From NCBI RefSeq assembly GCF_042682545.1, contig NZ_JBHUHQ010000019.1: a stretch of 64,000 nt of DNA. The stretch is one strand, 5' to 3'. Below the pieces are notes generated by a model. The model did not search any database, was not told where the DNA came from, and worked only from the letters and a program-made list of their open reading frames with translations. Position numbers and translations under genes: made by a program. This DNA comes from Ornithinibacillus salinisoli. Lineage in GTDB: Bacteria; Bacillota; Bacilli; Bacillales; Amphibacillaceae. This document shows, piece by piece, positions 33,975 through 43,127 of this stretch. Numbering within the stretch: position 1 is the stretch's first letter; every line of letters begins with the position of its first letter.

Positions 33975-34541
33975 ATGAAAATAGTCGGATTATCCGGTTC
34001 AATCGTTGGTTCGAAAACCAAAACTGCGATGGAATACACGGTAAAAGCATTTAATGAAGAATATCCAGATGCAGATGTGACCTTCATAGATTTATCGGAA
34101 TATGATGTTCAATTTAGTGATGGAAGGAATTATTTGGAATATCAAGGCGATACAAAGTATGTAACACAAACAATCATGGAAGCCGATGCGATTATAATTG
34201 GTACACCGGTTTTCCAGGCGTCTATTCCAGCCACATTAAAAAATATATTTGATTTACTTCCTGAAAAAGCATTTCTGGATAAAGTTGTAAGTATGTTGGT
34301 AACAGCTGGATCGGCGAAGCATTATTTGATCCCAGAACAACAGTTAAAACCTATTTTGGCATATATGAAAGCACAAACTGTTCAAACCTATGTATTTATT
34401 GAGGAAAAAGATTTTTATCGGAAAGAAATTATAGATGATGACGTGTTATTTCGGATTGATCGTTTAGTGGAGGATACTGCAGTTTTAACGGAAACTTATA
34501 GGAAGATTCGTGAAGAGAAAGAAGCGAAATACGGATTCTAA
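33975..34541 (+). CDS. NADPH-dependent FMN reductase
   Basis: A 188-residue flavodoxin-fold protein: MKIVGLSGSIVGSKTKTAM phosphate-binding start, IIIGTPVFQASIPATLKNIFDLLP, and VSMLVTAGSAKHYLI. This is the SsuE/NADPH-dependent FMN reductase pattern. It probably supplies reduced FMN to the LLM monooxygenase encoded just upstream. AGGGGG precedes the ATG. Confidence 0.85.
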   Translation: MKIVGLSGSIVGSKTKTAMEYTVKAFNEEYPDADVTFIDLSEYDVQFSDGRNYLEYQGDTKYVTQTIMEADAIIIGTPVFQASIPATLKNIFDLLPEKAFLDKVVSMLVTAGSAKHYLIPEQQLKPILAYMKAQTVQTYVFIEEKDFYRKEIIDDDVLFRIDRLVEDTAVLTETYRKIREEKEAKYGF

Positions 34542-34576
34542 ATTATGATCTAGGACGAATTATTAGAAACACTTTT

Positions 34577-34618
34577 AGAAATAAGAGACGAGGACATCAA
34601 TCCTCGTCTCTTATTTCT
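34577..34618. terminator. Bidirectional 18-bp terminator
   Basis: AGAAATAAGAGACGAGGA and its exact complement form an 18-bp stem with a CATCAA loop. It lies between the converging FMN-reductase and TetR genes and has T-rich flanks on both sides. Confidence 0.85.
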
Positions 34619-34631
34619 TTATATATCCCAT

Positions 34632-35480
34632 TTATCCTCTTATTTTAAGCTTAAGATAGTTACGTAGCAAATAGGAAATCCGTTTACAGTGTGAGTGCTG
34701 ACGTATATTTTCAAGCAATCCTTTTACAATTGCTGGACTAAATGTGGGGTTCATTAGATGCTGCTTTAATAAGATTAATGAGTCTTTTTCGATACACTCA
34801 TCCATTTCATCTATTTTTTGTTTCAGTAATTCAATGATCTGATCCTGTGTAATTTCTTCATTTAATGGTTGGCGAATATCATGTAGAAGTTCACTTGTTA
34901 TAAACGAATTTTTTGCGTGTTTCGCTAATATATCTGTTTTCTCGACTAGTGACTGTGATAGCAAATCTAATTTAATTTCCAATGGGTCACCATTAAATAG
35001 AAATAACTCGGAATACGTACTCATAAAGCTTTTAACGCAATACATGAGATCATACTTTGTTTGTTCAATCTCTTTGCCATACAAACGTTCAAGCATGGAT
35101 AAAATCATTTGTTCTATTAAAGTATTATAATACCTAATTTTTATAATGAAGTCTTCATTGAATGTATGTGCTTGCTCTTTCATAAGAACTTTACCGAAAT
35201 CAGAATGCTGTTGAAAAGAGTTAAAGATGGTGTAATAAAATGAAAATAATAGCTCTTCGTTGTTTTTTGTTTTGACTACATGGTCAATGTCGGAAGTAAT
35301 CGCTTCCATAAAGTGGTCAATCAGCGCGATAATTAGCTCGTCTTTTGACTTAAAAGCTAGGTAAAAAGCCCCTTTTGAAATGCCGCAATAATCTGTAATT
35401 TGTTGGACAGATGTAGCTTCGAATCCCTGTTCAGCAAACAGTTCTAACGCTTTATCCATAATTAATTGTTTTTTACTCAT
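34632..35480 (-). CDS. TetR-family regulator of the RND pump (YerO-like)
   Basis: A 282-residue protein. Residues 1-50 form a TetR helix-turn-helix (ALELFAEQGFEATSVQQITDYCGISKGAFYLAFKSKDEL). The ligand domain is longer than usual for the family (typical 190-210). It is divergent from the RND pump gene; the shared 94-base gap holds a perfect TGACT-GGTT-AGTCA palindrome. In B. subtilis, YerO relates to the swrC gene in the same way. It is most likely a repressor of the pump. Confidence 0.85.
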   Translation of the reverse strand: MSKKQLIMDKALELFAEQGFEATSVQQITDYCGISKGAFYLAFKSKDELIIALIDHFMEAITSDIDHVVKTKNNEELLFSFYYTIFNSFQQHSDFGKVLMKEQAHTFNEDFIIKIRYYNTLIEQMILSMLERLYGKEIEQTKYDLMYCVKSFMSTYSELFLFNGDPLEIKLDLLSQSLVEKTDILAKHAKNSFITSELLHDIRQPLNEEITQDQIIELLKQKIDEMDECIEKDSLILLKQHLMNPTFSPAIVKGLLENIRQHSHCKRISYLLRNYLKLKIRG

Positions 35481-35503
35481 TTTATCTACTCCCGCTCTTA
35501 TTG

Positions 35504-35532
35504 TTGACAGGTGACTGGTTAGTCATTATTAT
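35504..35532 (+). promoter_or_regulatory. RND-pump promoter with TetR operator in the spacer
   Basis: A -35 TTGACA (35504-35509) and a -10 TATTAT (35527-35532) are 17 bases apart. The palindrome TGACTGGTTAGTCA (35512-35525) fills the spacer. Binding there would block RNA polymerase directly. Confidence 0.75.
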
Positions 35533-35574
35533 ATATAACTGAGTCTTATAAGTCAATTTAGGGTAGGTGTGAAC

Positions 35575-38500
35575 GTGAAAGGATTAGTCAACTTTGTATT
35601 GAAAAACAAACTAGCAGTATGGTTGCTCACAATAATTATTACAGTCTCTGGTATCTATTCAGGTACACGAATGAAAATGGAGACGATGCCGGATGTTTCC
35701 ATTCCGTTTTTGATGGTTATGGACGTTTATCCTGGGGCAACTCCTGAGCAAGTGATGGAGGATGTATCCATACCTTTAGAGAAAGCGGTAGAAGGTTTGG
35801 AAGATGTAAAGTCTGTTACTTCAAATTCGTATTCTAATATGGCGAATATTCAAGTGGAATACGATTATGGTATAGATATGGATGAGGCAAAACGAGAATT
35901 AGATGCTGCATTAGATGGAGTTAATTTACCAGATGGTGCTGAAGAGCCTCAAATAACAGCAATTAGTATGAATATGATGCCTGTTGTGGCATTAAGTGTG
36001 AGTAGTGAGGATGAAGATATCGTTAGCTTAACCTCCACAGTTGAGGACATTTTGCTTCCGAAGCTTGATAAAATAGATGGTGTTGCATCTACGACTATTA
36101 CTGGTCAACACATTGAAGAAGTAGAACTTAATTATAATGAAGAAAAAATGGAAGAGTTTGGCTTGACTGAAGATGATGTTAAGCAGATGATTCAGGCAAG
36201 TGATATGGCAATTTCTTTAGGTCTTTATGAATTTGAAGAAGGTGAACAAGCTGTTTCAGTGGATGGTAAATTTATGACAGCTGATGAGTTGAAGGAAATG
36301 CTTATTCCGATCACGCCATCAGAGGCAAATCCATCACCATTTGTGAAACTTAGCGAGATTGCTACCATTGAGGAGGTCGGTAGAGTACAATCCGTTTCAC
36401 GTACAAATGGTGAAGATGCTATTGCAATCCAGATTGTCAAAGGACAACAAGCAAACACCGTTGATGTGGTAAACGATGTGAAGGAATTAATTGCAGAAGA
36501 AGAGAAAAATATCGACGGGCTTGTCATTGATGTGACGCTTGATCAAGGTGAACCAATTGAGGACTCCGTGTTAACTATGATTGAAAAAGCGATATTTGGA
36601 GGTTTAATAGCCGTATTAATTATTTTATTATTCCTACGAGACTTTAAATCTACGATTATATCCATTGTATCCATACCAGTATCCATTTTGATGGCTTTAC
36701 TGTTATTAAACTGGATGGAAATAACGTTAAATATTATGACGCTTGGTGCGGTTACAGTAGCCATTGGTCGTGTTATTGATGACTCAATTGTAGTCGTCGA
36801 AAATATTTACAGAAGACTACATTTAAAAGGGGAAAAGTTAACAGGTCGGGCACTTGTTCGTGAAGCGACGATCGAAATGTTCAAACCGATTTTATCATCT
36901 ACACTCGTAACGGTTGCAGTATTTGCACCACTTATTTTTGTTGGAGGTATGGTTGGGGAATTATTTATGCCATTTGCATTAACAATGACCTTTGCACTTG
37001 GAGCTTCCTTACTTGTCGCGATTACAATTGTTCCAGCTCTATCACACTTCTTATTTAAGAAGAAGCTGTATAGTGAAAAGGCGGAAAGTGGTCATAAGGA
37101 TTCTGGTAAACTATCTAAATGGTACAAAAAGGTCCTTGACTGGACGTTGAACCATAAAATTATTACTTCACTAGTGGCTATTATCTTATTAGTAGGAAGT
37201 CTGACATTAACGCCGTTAATAGGCTTCAGTTTCATGGGTAGTGAAGAAGAGAAAGTAATGTATTTAACTTATACACCTGGAACAGGTGATTTACAAGAAG
37301 ATACCTTAGCGAACATTGAAGTTGTTGAAGATGAGTTACTACAACGTGACGATATTGATATTGTTCAAGTATCAGTTACCGATAGTGGCGATCCAATGGC
37401 TGCAATGATGGGGGGCGGAGGTGACGGTGCTTTAATGTACCTAATCTTTGACCCAGAAATGGAAAATTTCCCTGAAGTACGTGAGGAAATTGAAGAATAT
37501 GTGTTTAATATTGGGCAATCTGGTGAATGGAAAAGCCAAAATTTCACGTCCATGTCCATGAACACCAATGAATTGAGCTACACATTCTATAGTGAAGATT
37601 TAGACAAACTTAATGAATCGGTTGAAATGGTAGAGAACGTTTTAAGCGAGAATGACGGTTTAAAAGATGTCTCTTCAAGTGCAGAGGATGCATATGTTGA
37701 GCATACGTTTAATGTAGATCAAGAGGAATTACTACAATACGGCCTAACAACAGGACAAATTGTTATGATGCTAAGTCCTAATCAAACACAGGAAGTATTA
37801 ACAACGGTTGAAAAAGACGGGGAATCAATCGATGTTATCGTTCAACAAGAACAAGAAGCAGATCCAAAGTCAGTGGAAGAACTGTTAGAAACTGAAGTGG
37901 AGACAGCTCTTGGTACAACCATGCCACTTTCTGAACTAGTAACAGTTGAAGAAGGTACGACATTAAATACACTTGCACGTAGTAAAGGTGAGTACCATGC
38001 CACAGTATCTGGAACAATTATTGGTGATGATATTGGAAAAGCAACTTCAGAAGTAGATAACGCGATTGATGATTTAGATTTACCTAAAGGTGTAACGGTT
38101 GGCGTTGGTGGTGTTGCTGAAGATATGACCGAAACATTTACCCAACTTGGCGTCGCAATGTTAGCAGCGGTTTTAATTGTATACTTCATCCTTGTGGTTA
38201 CATTCGGTGAAGGTCTTGCACCATTTGCTATTCTATTTTCGTTACCATTTACAGTAATTGGATCTTTTGTTGGATTACTAATTGCTGGGGAAACAATTTC
38301 TGTTTCTGTTATGATGGGGCTATTAATGTTAATAGGTATTGTTGTGACAAATGCTATCGTCCTTGTAGACCGTATTATTCATATGGAACGGGATGGTTTA
38401 GGAATGCGTGAAGCAATTCTAGAGGCAGGTTCAACACGTTTACGTCCAATTCTAATGACAGCACTTGCTACTATTGGCGCTCTAATTCCATTAGCAGTTG

Positions 38501-38658
38501 GAGCTGGTGGTGGAGGTTTAATTTCAAAAGGCCTTGCCATTTCAGTAATTGGTGGTTTAACAAGTTCAACATTATTAACGTTAATTGTTGTTCCTATCGT
38601 GTACGAAGTATTATCTAAGCTATTTAAGAAAAAACGTAATGAAATAGAAGAAAACTAA
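35575..38658 (+). CDS. swrC: RND-family efflux pump (SwrC/AcrB-like)
   Basis: About 1027 residues from GTG 35575, preceded by GTAGG. It is a full-length RND transporter: MKGLVNFVLKNKLAVWLL first segment, periplasmic-type loop with MPDVSIPFLMV, GAVTVAIGRVIDDSIVVVENIYR in the proton relay (two aspartates), then a second half with GLLMLIGIVVTNAIVLVDRI. It is most like the Gram-positive SwrC/YerP pump for surfactin and other amphiphiles. It is monocistronic and controlled by the divergent TetR gene. Confidence 0.9.
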   Translation: MKGLVNFVLKNKLAVWLLTIIITVSGIYSGTRMKMETMPDVSIPFLMVMDVYPGATPEQVMEDVSIPLEKAVEGLEDVKSVTSNSYSNMANIQVEYDYGIDMDEAKRELDAALDGVNLPDGAEEPQITAISMNMMPVVALSVSSEDEDIVSLTSTVEDILLPKLDKIDGVASTTITGQHIEEVELNYNEEKMEEFGLTEDDVKQMIQASDMAISLGLYEFEEGEQAVSVDGKFMTADELKEMLIPITPSEANPSPFVKLSEIATIEEVGRVQSVSRTNGEDAIAIQIVKGQQANTVDVVNDVKELIAEEEKNIDGLVIDVTLDQGEPIEDSVLTMIEKAIFGGLIAVLIILLFLRDFKSTIISIVSIPVSILMALLLLNWMEITLNIMTLGAVTVAIGRVIDDSIVVVENIYRRLHLKGEKLTGRALVREATIEMFKPILSSTLVTVAVFAPLIFVGGMVGELFMPFALTMTFALGASLLVAITIVPALSHFLFKKKLYSEKAESGHKDSGKLSKWYKKVLDWTLNHKIITSLVAIILLVGSLTLTPLIGFSFMGSEEEKVMYLTYTPGTGDLQEDTLANIEVVEDELLQRDDIDIVQVSVTDSGDPMAAMMGGGGDGALMYLIFDPEMENFPEVREEIEEYVFNIGQSGEWKSQNFTSMSMNTNELSYTFYSEDLDKLNESVEMVENVLSENDGLKDVSSSAEDAYVEHTFNVDQEELLQYGLTTGQIVMMLSPNQTQEVLTTVEKDGESIDVIVQQEQEADPKSVEELLETEVETALGTTMPLSELVTVEEGTTLNTLARSKGEYHATVSGTIIGDDIGKATSEVDNAIDDLDLPKGVTVGVGGVAEDMTETFTQLGVAMLAAVLIVYFILVVTFGEGLAPFAILFSLPFTVIGSFVGLLIAGETISVSVMMGLLMLIGIVVTNAIVLVDRIIHMERDGLGMREAILEAGSTRLRPILMTALATIGALIPLAVGAGGGGLISKGLAISVIGGLTSSTLLTLIVVPIVYEVLSKLFKKKRNEIEEN

Positions 38659-38664
38659 TAACCA

Positions 38665-38706
38665 AGCCCTACAAAGGTGAAAGTACCCCTTGTAGGGCAC
38701 TTTTTT
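38665..38706 (+). terminator. Terminator after the RND pump gene
   Basis: GCCCTACAA and TTGTAGGGC form a 9-bp stem (extendable inside) followed shortly by TTTTTT. Confidence 0.8.
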
Positions 38707-38777
38707 GCCTTTGTAATCAAGGATAGGTTGATATTAGTAGAAGGAATTTACTTGAAAGGATTTATGATGAAAGGAAA

Positions 38778-38801
38778 AAACCGCCCATGAATGGGCGGTT
38801 T
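38778..38801 (-). terminator. Terminator after the acidic lipoprotein gene
   Basis: AAACCGCCCAT and ATGGGCGGTTT form an 11-bp stem with a 2-base loop centre. On the minus strand the flank is TTTTTTCC, pointing to leftward termination. Confidence 0.8.
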
Positions 38802-38878
38802 AATTACTCTATATATAAACTGGCTTTGGTAAAGAATGAGGGGAGGGTATACTTCAGCCAGAATTTTGATCTTGGTAA

Positions 38879-39187
38879 TTAATTCTCTGAATCATTGGAT
38901 TCTGTTTCAGTTTCTGAATCCGTATTATCTTCTTCACTGTCTGTTTCATCTTCAGGTGTTTCAGCGTTATCTGCATCATCCTCATCATTTAATTCAGACT
39001 CTGCGTCAAACTCAGATTCAAACTCGGTATCATCTTCTACACCACTACCATCATCGGAGTTAAAATCTGTTTCTTCCTCCAAATTTTCTTCCGGGCTTGG
39101 CTCATCATTTGTCTCGCCTCCACACGCAGCTAAAGTTAAAACAGCTGCAAGAGATATAAATCCTACAAATAAGTTTTTCAGATTCAT
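38879..39187 (-). CDS. Acidic low-complexity lipoprotein
   Basis: A 102-residue protein with a signal peptide ending LTLAAC (lipobox, Cys22), so it should be lipid-anchored outside the membrane. The rest is nearly all Glu, Asp, Ser, Asn and Thr (DETDSEEDNTDSETETESN) without a folded domain. It may act as a charged surface linker. AAGGAG precedes the ATG. The opposite-strand serine-rich frames are shadows of this repetitive sequence. Confidence 0.75.
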   Translation of the reverse strand: MNLKNLFVGFISLAAVLTLAACGGETNDEPSPEENLEEETDFNSDDGSGVEDDTEFESEFDAESELNDEDDADNAETPEDETDSEEDNTDSETETESNDSEN

Positions 39188-39307
39188 TTTTTAATCTCCT
39201 TTCAATTTGGGTTCATAACTAATGTAACGTTTAAATGTGTAATAAAAACAGAAAAAATATGTGATAAGTTTGGAAAAACATTACGTAGTATTACAACTAT
39301 TAACCCG

Positions 39308-39340
39308 TTGTCGAATAATGTCGGTACCAGGCACCTGGAA
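39308..39340. repeat. Diverged REP-like repeat
   Basis: TTGTCGAATAATGTCGGTACCAGGCACC, a copy with TACC in place of TGCC. It lies upstream of the hydrolase gene at 39430. Confidence 0.65.
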
Positions 39341-39429
39341 TTTTTTTGGGTATTTATGAATATAGTTATAAAAATTTCTATGTACAATATGTTAGGAGTT
39401 CGTACATTTAGAGGAATGGAGTTGAAAGT

Positions 39430-40266
39430 ATGCTGATCAAAGGTGGAAGGTATGTGGAGGTAGATTCTGGGGTAGAGTTGTTTGTGCAAGATATAGGGAA
39501 AGGAGATCCAATTGTATTTATTCCTGGATTTACTTTTACTACAGAAGTATTTTCCGAACAGGTAGCACATTTTTCGAAGTCAAATCGAGTCATTGTCATC
39601 GATCCTAGAAGTCATGGCAGATCATCCCTATCTCTACATGGAAATGACTATGTAACGCATGGGGCGGATTTGGCTACAGTGCTAGAGCAATTAGATATAA
39701 ACAACCCTACAGTAGTTGGCTGGTCATTTGGGTGTCTAACAATCTGGGAATATTTCAAACAAAATGGAGCAGATAATCTTCATGCCATCATATTAGTAGA
39801 TATGCCGCCAAAGTCATTATCTATATATGAGGAGGATTGGGTGGAAGGCTCACTGGATGATATTGCGGCCATTTATAATAATTTTCTACGGGATCCGAAA
39901 GGGCAAAGAGCTTTCATTACGGAGTATATAAAAAATGTGATGATACAAAGAGAGCTTGACGAGGATGAGCTAGACTGGCTTGTGAGCGAGTCATTAAAAA
40001 CGCCATATTATGTTGCAGGTAATTTGTTTGCATCTGGTATGTTTTCGGATTATCGAGAACAGGCGAAACAATCAAGCGAAATTGTTCCAACTCTAACAGT
40101 TGTTGCAGAGCACTGGTCTGAAATAGCAGTACCTTATACGAAGAAAAATTCACCAAAATCGAAGACGGAAGTTCTTGGTGGACATATGATGTTTTGGGAG
40201 CATCGTGAAAAGTTCAACAACATTGTGGAAACATTTTTAGGTAGTTTAAGTAAACAGGAGAATTAA
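39430..40266 (+). CDS. Alpha/beta-hydrolase
   Basis: A 278-residue protein. The oxyanion strand is IVFIPGFTFTTEVF, the nucleophile elbow is GWSFGC (serine in G-x-S-x-G) and the catalytic histidine lies in LGGHMMFWEH. A cap region lies between about 140 and 205. It is probably an esterase or lactonase-type enzyme; the substrate is unknown. GGAG precedes the ATG and a perfect terminator follows. Confidence 0.8.
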   Translation: MLIKGGRYVEVDSGVELFVQDIGKGDPIVFIPGFTFTTEVFSEQVAHFSKSNRVIVIDPRSHGRSSLSLHGNDYVTHGADLATVLEQLDINNPTVVGWSFGCLTIWEYFKQNGADNLHAIILVDMPPKSLSIYEEDWVEGSLDDIAAIYNNFLRDPKGQRAFITEYIKNVMIQRELDEDELDWLVSESLKTPYYVAGNLFASGMFSDYREQAKQSSEIVPTLTVVAEHWSEIAVPYTKKNSPKSKTEVLGGHMMFWEHREKFNNIVETFLGSLSKQEN

Positions 40267-40288
40267 TATTATATTACAATGAAAATAT

Positions 40289-40327
40289 TCGCCTATCAAA
40301 ATTTGTACTTTTGATAGGCGATTTCTA
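40289..40327 (+). terminator. Terminator after the hydrolase gene
   Basis: TCGCCTATCAAAA and TTTTGATAGGCGA form a perfect 13-bp stem with a 7-base loop, followed by TTTCT. Confidence 0.8.
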
Positions 40328-40440
40328 TTTAAAAGGATTAAGTTAACAATATTTTCTGCATATTTATGATAAAATTATTATGGAACTTTATACGATGCAA
40401 CCAAAAACTCTTAAACTAATATGTGTTAATGAGAGATATC

Positions 40441-41274
40441 ATGTGGGTTCAACGTTTTATCGAAACAAGTAGAGGGGTATTTGAAATTTTTGAAAAAGGA
40501 AAGGGGGATCCTCTTGCGATAACACATCTTTATAGTGCTTACGATTCCCGAGGAAATTCATTTGCCAATCCTTTTACCGATTATTATTCTGTTAACTTAA
40601 TCAATTTAAAAGGAGCGGGTAATTCCGTACAAGTTGCGCATGATTGTGAATACAGTATGGATGAAGCTATTTTAGATATAGAATCAATTCGGAAAGCCCT
40701 TGAATTGAAAAAATGGGCATTTGCAGGTCATTCTACGGGAGGTATGCTAGCTTTAAAATATGCAACCAGTAGACCACGGTCTTTAACCAAGATTATTGCG
40801 GGTGGAGCAGCTGCAAGTTATGAATATGGAGCAGACCCAGATTGCATTTACTGCCATCAGAACCCTAAATTTAACCGCATTGTAGAAATAATGGATCAGT
40901 TAGACGAGCCATCTACACCGATTGAGATTCGTAGAAAAATAGGGTATGAGTGGGATTTAATGTCCTATAACTCAGAAGAAAAATTACAACTTGCGATGAA
41001 AAAGCCCAACAGTGGAAAGACTGTTGGCGAACGATTAAACTACTTTAGAAAAGTAGAATACCCAACATATGATGTGCGAGATGAATTGAAGAATGTAATT
41101 TTACCTAGCCATATTTACGCCGGAAAATATGATGTTCAATGTCCGATGAAGTATGGGGTTGAAATTGCAGAATTAATCCCAAATGCATCATTAACAATTT
41201 TTGAAGAAAGTAATCATAACCCTTATTCTGAAGAAGAAGATAAGTTTCAGGAGTTTATTATTAGTACTATTTAA
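40441..41274 (+). CDS. Alpha/beta-hydrolase (proline-iminopeptidase-like)
   Basis: About 277 residues from ATG 40441 (MWVQRFIETSRG). The frame is open from GTG 40423 but neither earlier start has a ribosome site. The catalytic serine is in AGHSTGGML, an acidic residue in AGKYDVQCP, and histidine in ESNHNPYSEEE. The order matches aminopeptidase-like members of the fold. The substrate is unknown. Confidence 0.75.
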   Translation: MWVQRFIETSRGVFEIFEKGKGDPLAITHLYSAYDSRGNSFANPFTDYYSVNLINLKGAGNSVQVAHDCEYSMDEAILDIESIRKALELKKWAFAGHSTGGMLALKYATSRPRSLTKIIAGGAAASYEYGADPDCIYCHQNPKFNRIVEIMDQLDEPSTPIEIRRKIGYEWDLMSYNSEEKLQLAMKKPNSGKTVGERLNYFRKVEYPTYDVRDELKNVILPSHIYAGKYDVQCPMKYGVEIAELIPNASLTIFEESNHNPYSEEEDKFQEFIISTI

Positions 41275-41342
41275 AGAGCTTTATGTCTCAAAACATGCAA
41301 CGACATTACTCTTGTCAGTGATAAAATGGAGGTTTATTTAAA

Positions 41343-41819
41343 ATGGATAAATGGATTAGAATATTCTTCTATACTTTTATGGTATTACTTTTCATGAATG
41401 GATGTAATTCTACAAAAGGAACAGAGGATATATTTCAATACAAAGGGTCTTTTGTAGGTGATAACAGTGCGATAGCGAATATCGTTCACCAGTTACCAGG
41501 TGGTGAACATATAGAAGAAATTGAACTTAATACAAGTGTGGAACCGTTTGGAATAGTATTGACTTATGATTGGATGGAATCAGAAAAAAGGTACATAGAA
41601 ACCGCAATAAATAATGCTACATTTATTTTTACTTTAGTTCAGAATGCTGGTTGGATAACGTTTCATTTTAATGATTACGAATACAAATTAGGTAAAGTAG
41701 AATTGCAAAAATGGTATGGAGATGAGTTACGTGAATACTCCAGTGAAGATGAACTAAAAAAACAAATAGAAACATTTTTAGAGGATGAAAGCAAAGTCAA
41801 ACTATTAATTGGAGCATAA
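41343..41819 (+). CDS. DUF4825 lipoprotein
   Basis: A 158-residue protein with a signal peptide ending FMNGC (Cys21), followed by a domain opening FQYKGSFVGDNSAIANIV and continuing with IELNTSVEPFGIVLTYDW and FTLVQNAGWITFHF. This is the DUF4825 pattern seen in Bacillaceae lipoproteins and anti-sigma-type proteins. It should be anchored on the outer face of the membrane; the function is unknown. GGAGG precedes the ATG. Confidence 0.7.
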   Translation: MDKWIRIFFYTFMVLLFMNGCNSTKGTEDIFQYKGSFVGDNSAIANIVHQLPGGEHIEEIELNTSVEPFGIVLTYDWMESEKRYIETAINNATFIFTLVQNAGWITFHFNDYEYKLGKVELQKWYGDELREYSSEDELKKQIETFLEDESKVKLLIGA

Positions 41820-41948
41820 TTTACTATATTCTAACTAGTAAAGGATATTTCCTGACTCTAAATATAGAAAATTTATTCTTTTGTGAAACTTATTGAGGTT
41901 AATATCGTAATAAATTGAAAGAATCTAGTAGGAAGGAGGGATATTTCG

Positions 41949-42503
41949 TTGAGTGAAAAGTTATATGAAACCCGGCATATTTACTTAACGATTGGTGTGT
42001 GTATTCCAATCTTTGCACCATTCTTACTATTATTTGTTCCACAAACAATTGCGCAGCTGCTGTATTATACGAATGACACCTGGTATGTATTTACACCGGG
42101 AGAGAATTATATTGCATATGGGATTGGATGCTTCTTTATATTCTTATCCACTATGTTTCTATTTTTTATTGGCATTCGGAAGATTTCCATATATTTATGT
42201 ATTTTTTGTATTGTTTTGAGTATTGCATGCTTTATAATGGCATCTTTATCCTATAAGTCTTTATCAGATGAAGAGATTTCGTATCGCTCTATATTTTCTA
42301 CTAACCATGCTACTTATTCATGGGATGATGTGGATGCAATACGATATGAGAAAATAGAGGAAAAAGGGAGATCAGAGTATACAATTATATTCACAGATGG
42401 TAACAGTATGAGGCTAAAAAATGATGGGTATTTTAAGGCAATTGAATACAAATTTTACAAGAAACTAGATGAAATCAATATTATATTAGATACCGTTGAT
42501 TAA
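41949..42503 (+). CDS. Membrane protein with C-terminal PH-like domain, copy A
   Basis: A 184-residue protein. Three hydrophobic segments (about 11-35, 55-75, 80-98) are followed by a cytoplasmic strand-rich part (YSWDDVDAIRYEKIEEKG, YTIIFTDGNSMRLK), resembling a bacterial PH-like fold. The TTG start follows AAGGAGGG. It is a tandem paralogue of the next gene: equal length, gapless alignment, about two thirds identical by eye. The function is unknown. Confidence 0.65.
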   Translation: MSEKLYETRHIYLTIGVCIPIFAPFLLLFVPQTIAQLLYYTNDTWYVFTPGENYIAYGIGCFFIFLSTMFLFFIGIRKISIYLCIFCIVLSIACFIMASLSYKSLSDEEISYRSIFSTNHATYSWDDVDAIRYEKIEEKGRSEYTIIFTDGNSMRLKNDGYFKAIEYKFYKKLDEINIILDTVD

Positions 42504-42554
42504 AAGATCAAGAATTAGTCCGTCTTTTTTTTCGGTTAGTAAGGAGGAAGGTAA

Positions 42555-43109
42555 GTGAATGAAAAAAGATATGAAACCCGGCATATCTACTTGGCGCTTG
42601 GTGTATGTATACCAATCTTCGCCCCAATATTACTATTGTTCGTCCCGCAAACCGTTGCACAAATTTTATATTATAGTAAGGATACGTGGTATGTTTTCAC
42701 ACCAGGAGAAAATTTTACTGCATTTGCAATAGGATTTTTATTGATTTTTTTAGCCACTATACTTCTCTTCATTTTGGATATTAAAAAAATCTCCATATTT
42801 TTAAGTATTTCTTGTGTGATTTTAAGTATTCTCTGTTTTATTATTGCTTCATTCTCCTATAAATCTCTATCAGATGAAGAGCTTTCCTATCGTTCCATGT
42901 TTTCCATGAATCACTATACTTATACTTGGGAAGAAGTTGAATCTATCGAATACGGGAAAATTGACGAGAAAGGGAATTTAGGGTGTACGATAATATTTAC
43001 TGATGGCAACAGTATGACATTAAAGATTGACGGATATTTTAAAGCAATTCAATATAAATTCAAAAATAAACTAAAGGAAATCAATAAAAGCATTTATTCG
43101 AATGGTTAG
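42555..43109 (+). CDS. Membrane protein with C-terminal PH-like domain, copy B
   Basis: A 184-residue tandem paralogue of the previous gene with the same three-segment plus YTWEEVESIEYGKIDEKG plan. The GTG start at 42555 follows AGGAGGAAGG. It lies 51 bases after copy A without a terminator, so both are probably on one transcript. Conserved blocks include YETRHIYL, GVCIPIFAP and DTWYVFTPGEN. Confidence 0.65.
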   Translation: MNEKRYETRHIYLALGVCIPIFAPILLLFVPQTVAQILYYSKDTWYVFTPGENFTAFAIGFLLIFLATILLFILDIKKISIFLSISCVILSILCFIIASFSYKSLSDEELSYRSMFSMNHYTYTWEEVESIEYGKIDEKGNLGCTIIFTDGNSMTLKIDGYFKAIQYKFKNKLKEINKSIYSNG

Positions 43110-43127
43110 ATGTTGGTAATTATTAAA

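Noticed and set aside
35504..35516. TTGACAGGTGACT as another REP-like repeat
   Set aside because: It shares GACAGGTGAC with the family by chance; the bases are explained by the -35 box and the TetR operator, and the GGCACC half is missing.
38836..39194. Plus-strand serine-rich and leucine/histidine-rich open frames
   Set aside because: They mirror the acidic repetitive lipoprotein on the minus strand, which has a lipobox and a ribosome site; these frames have neither.
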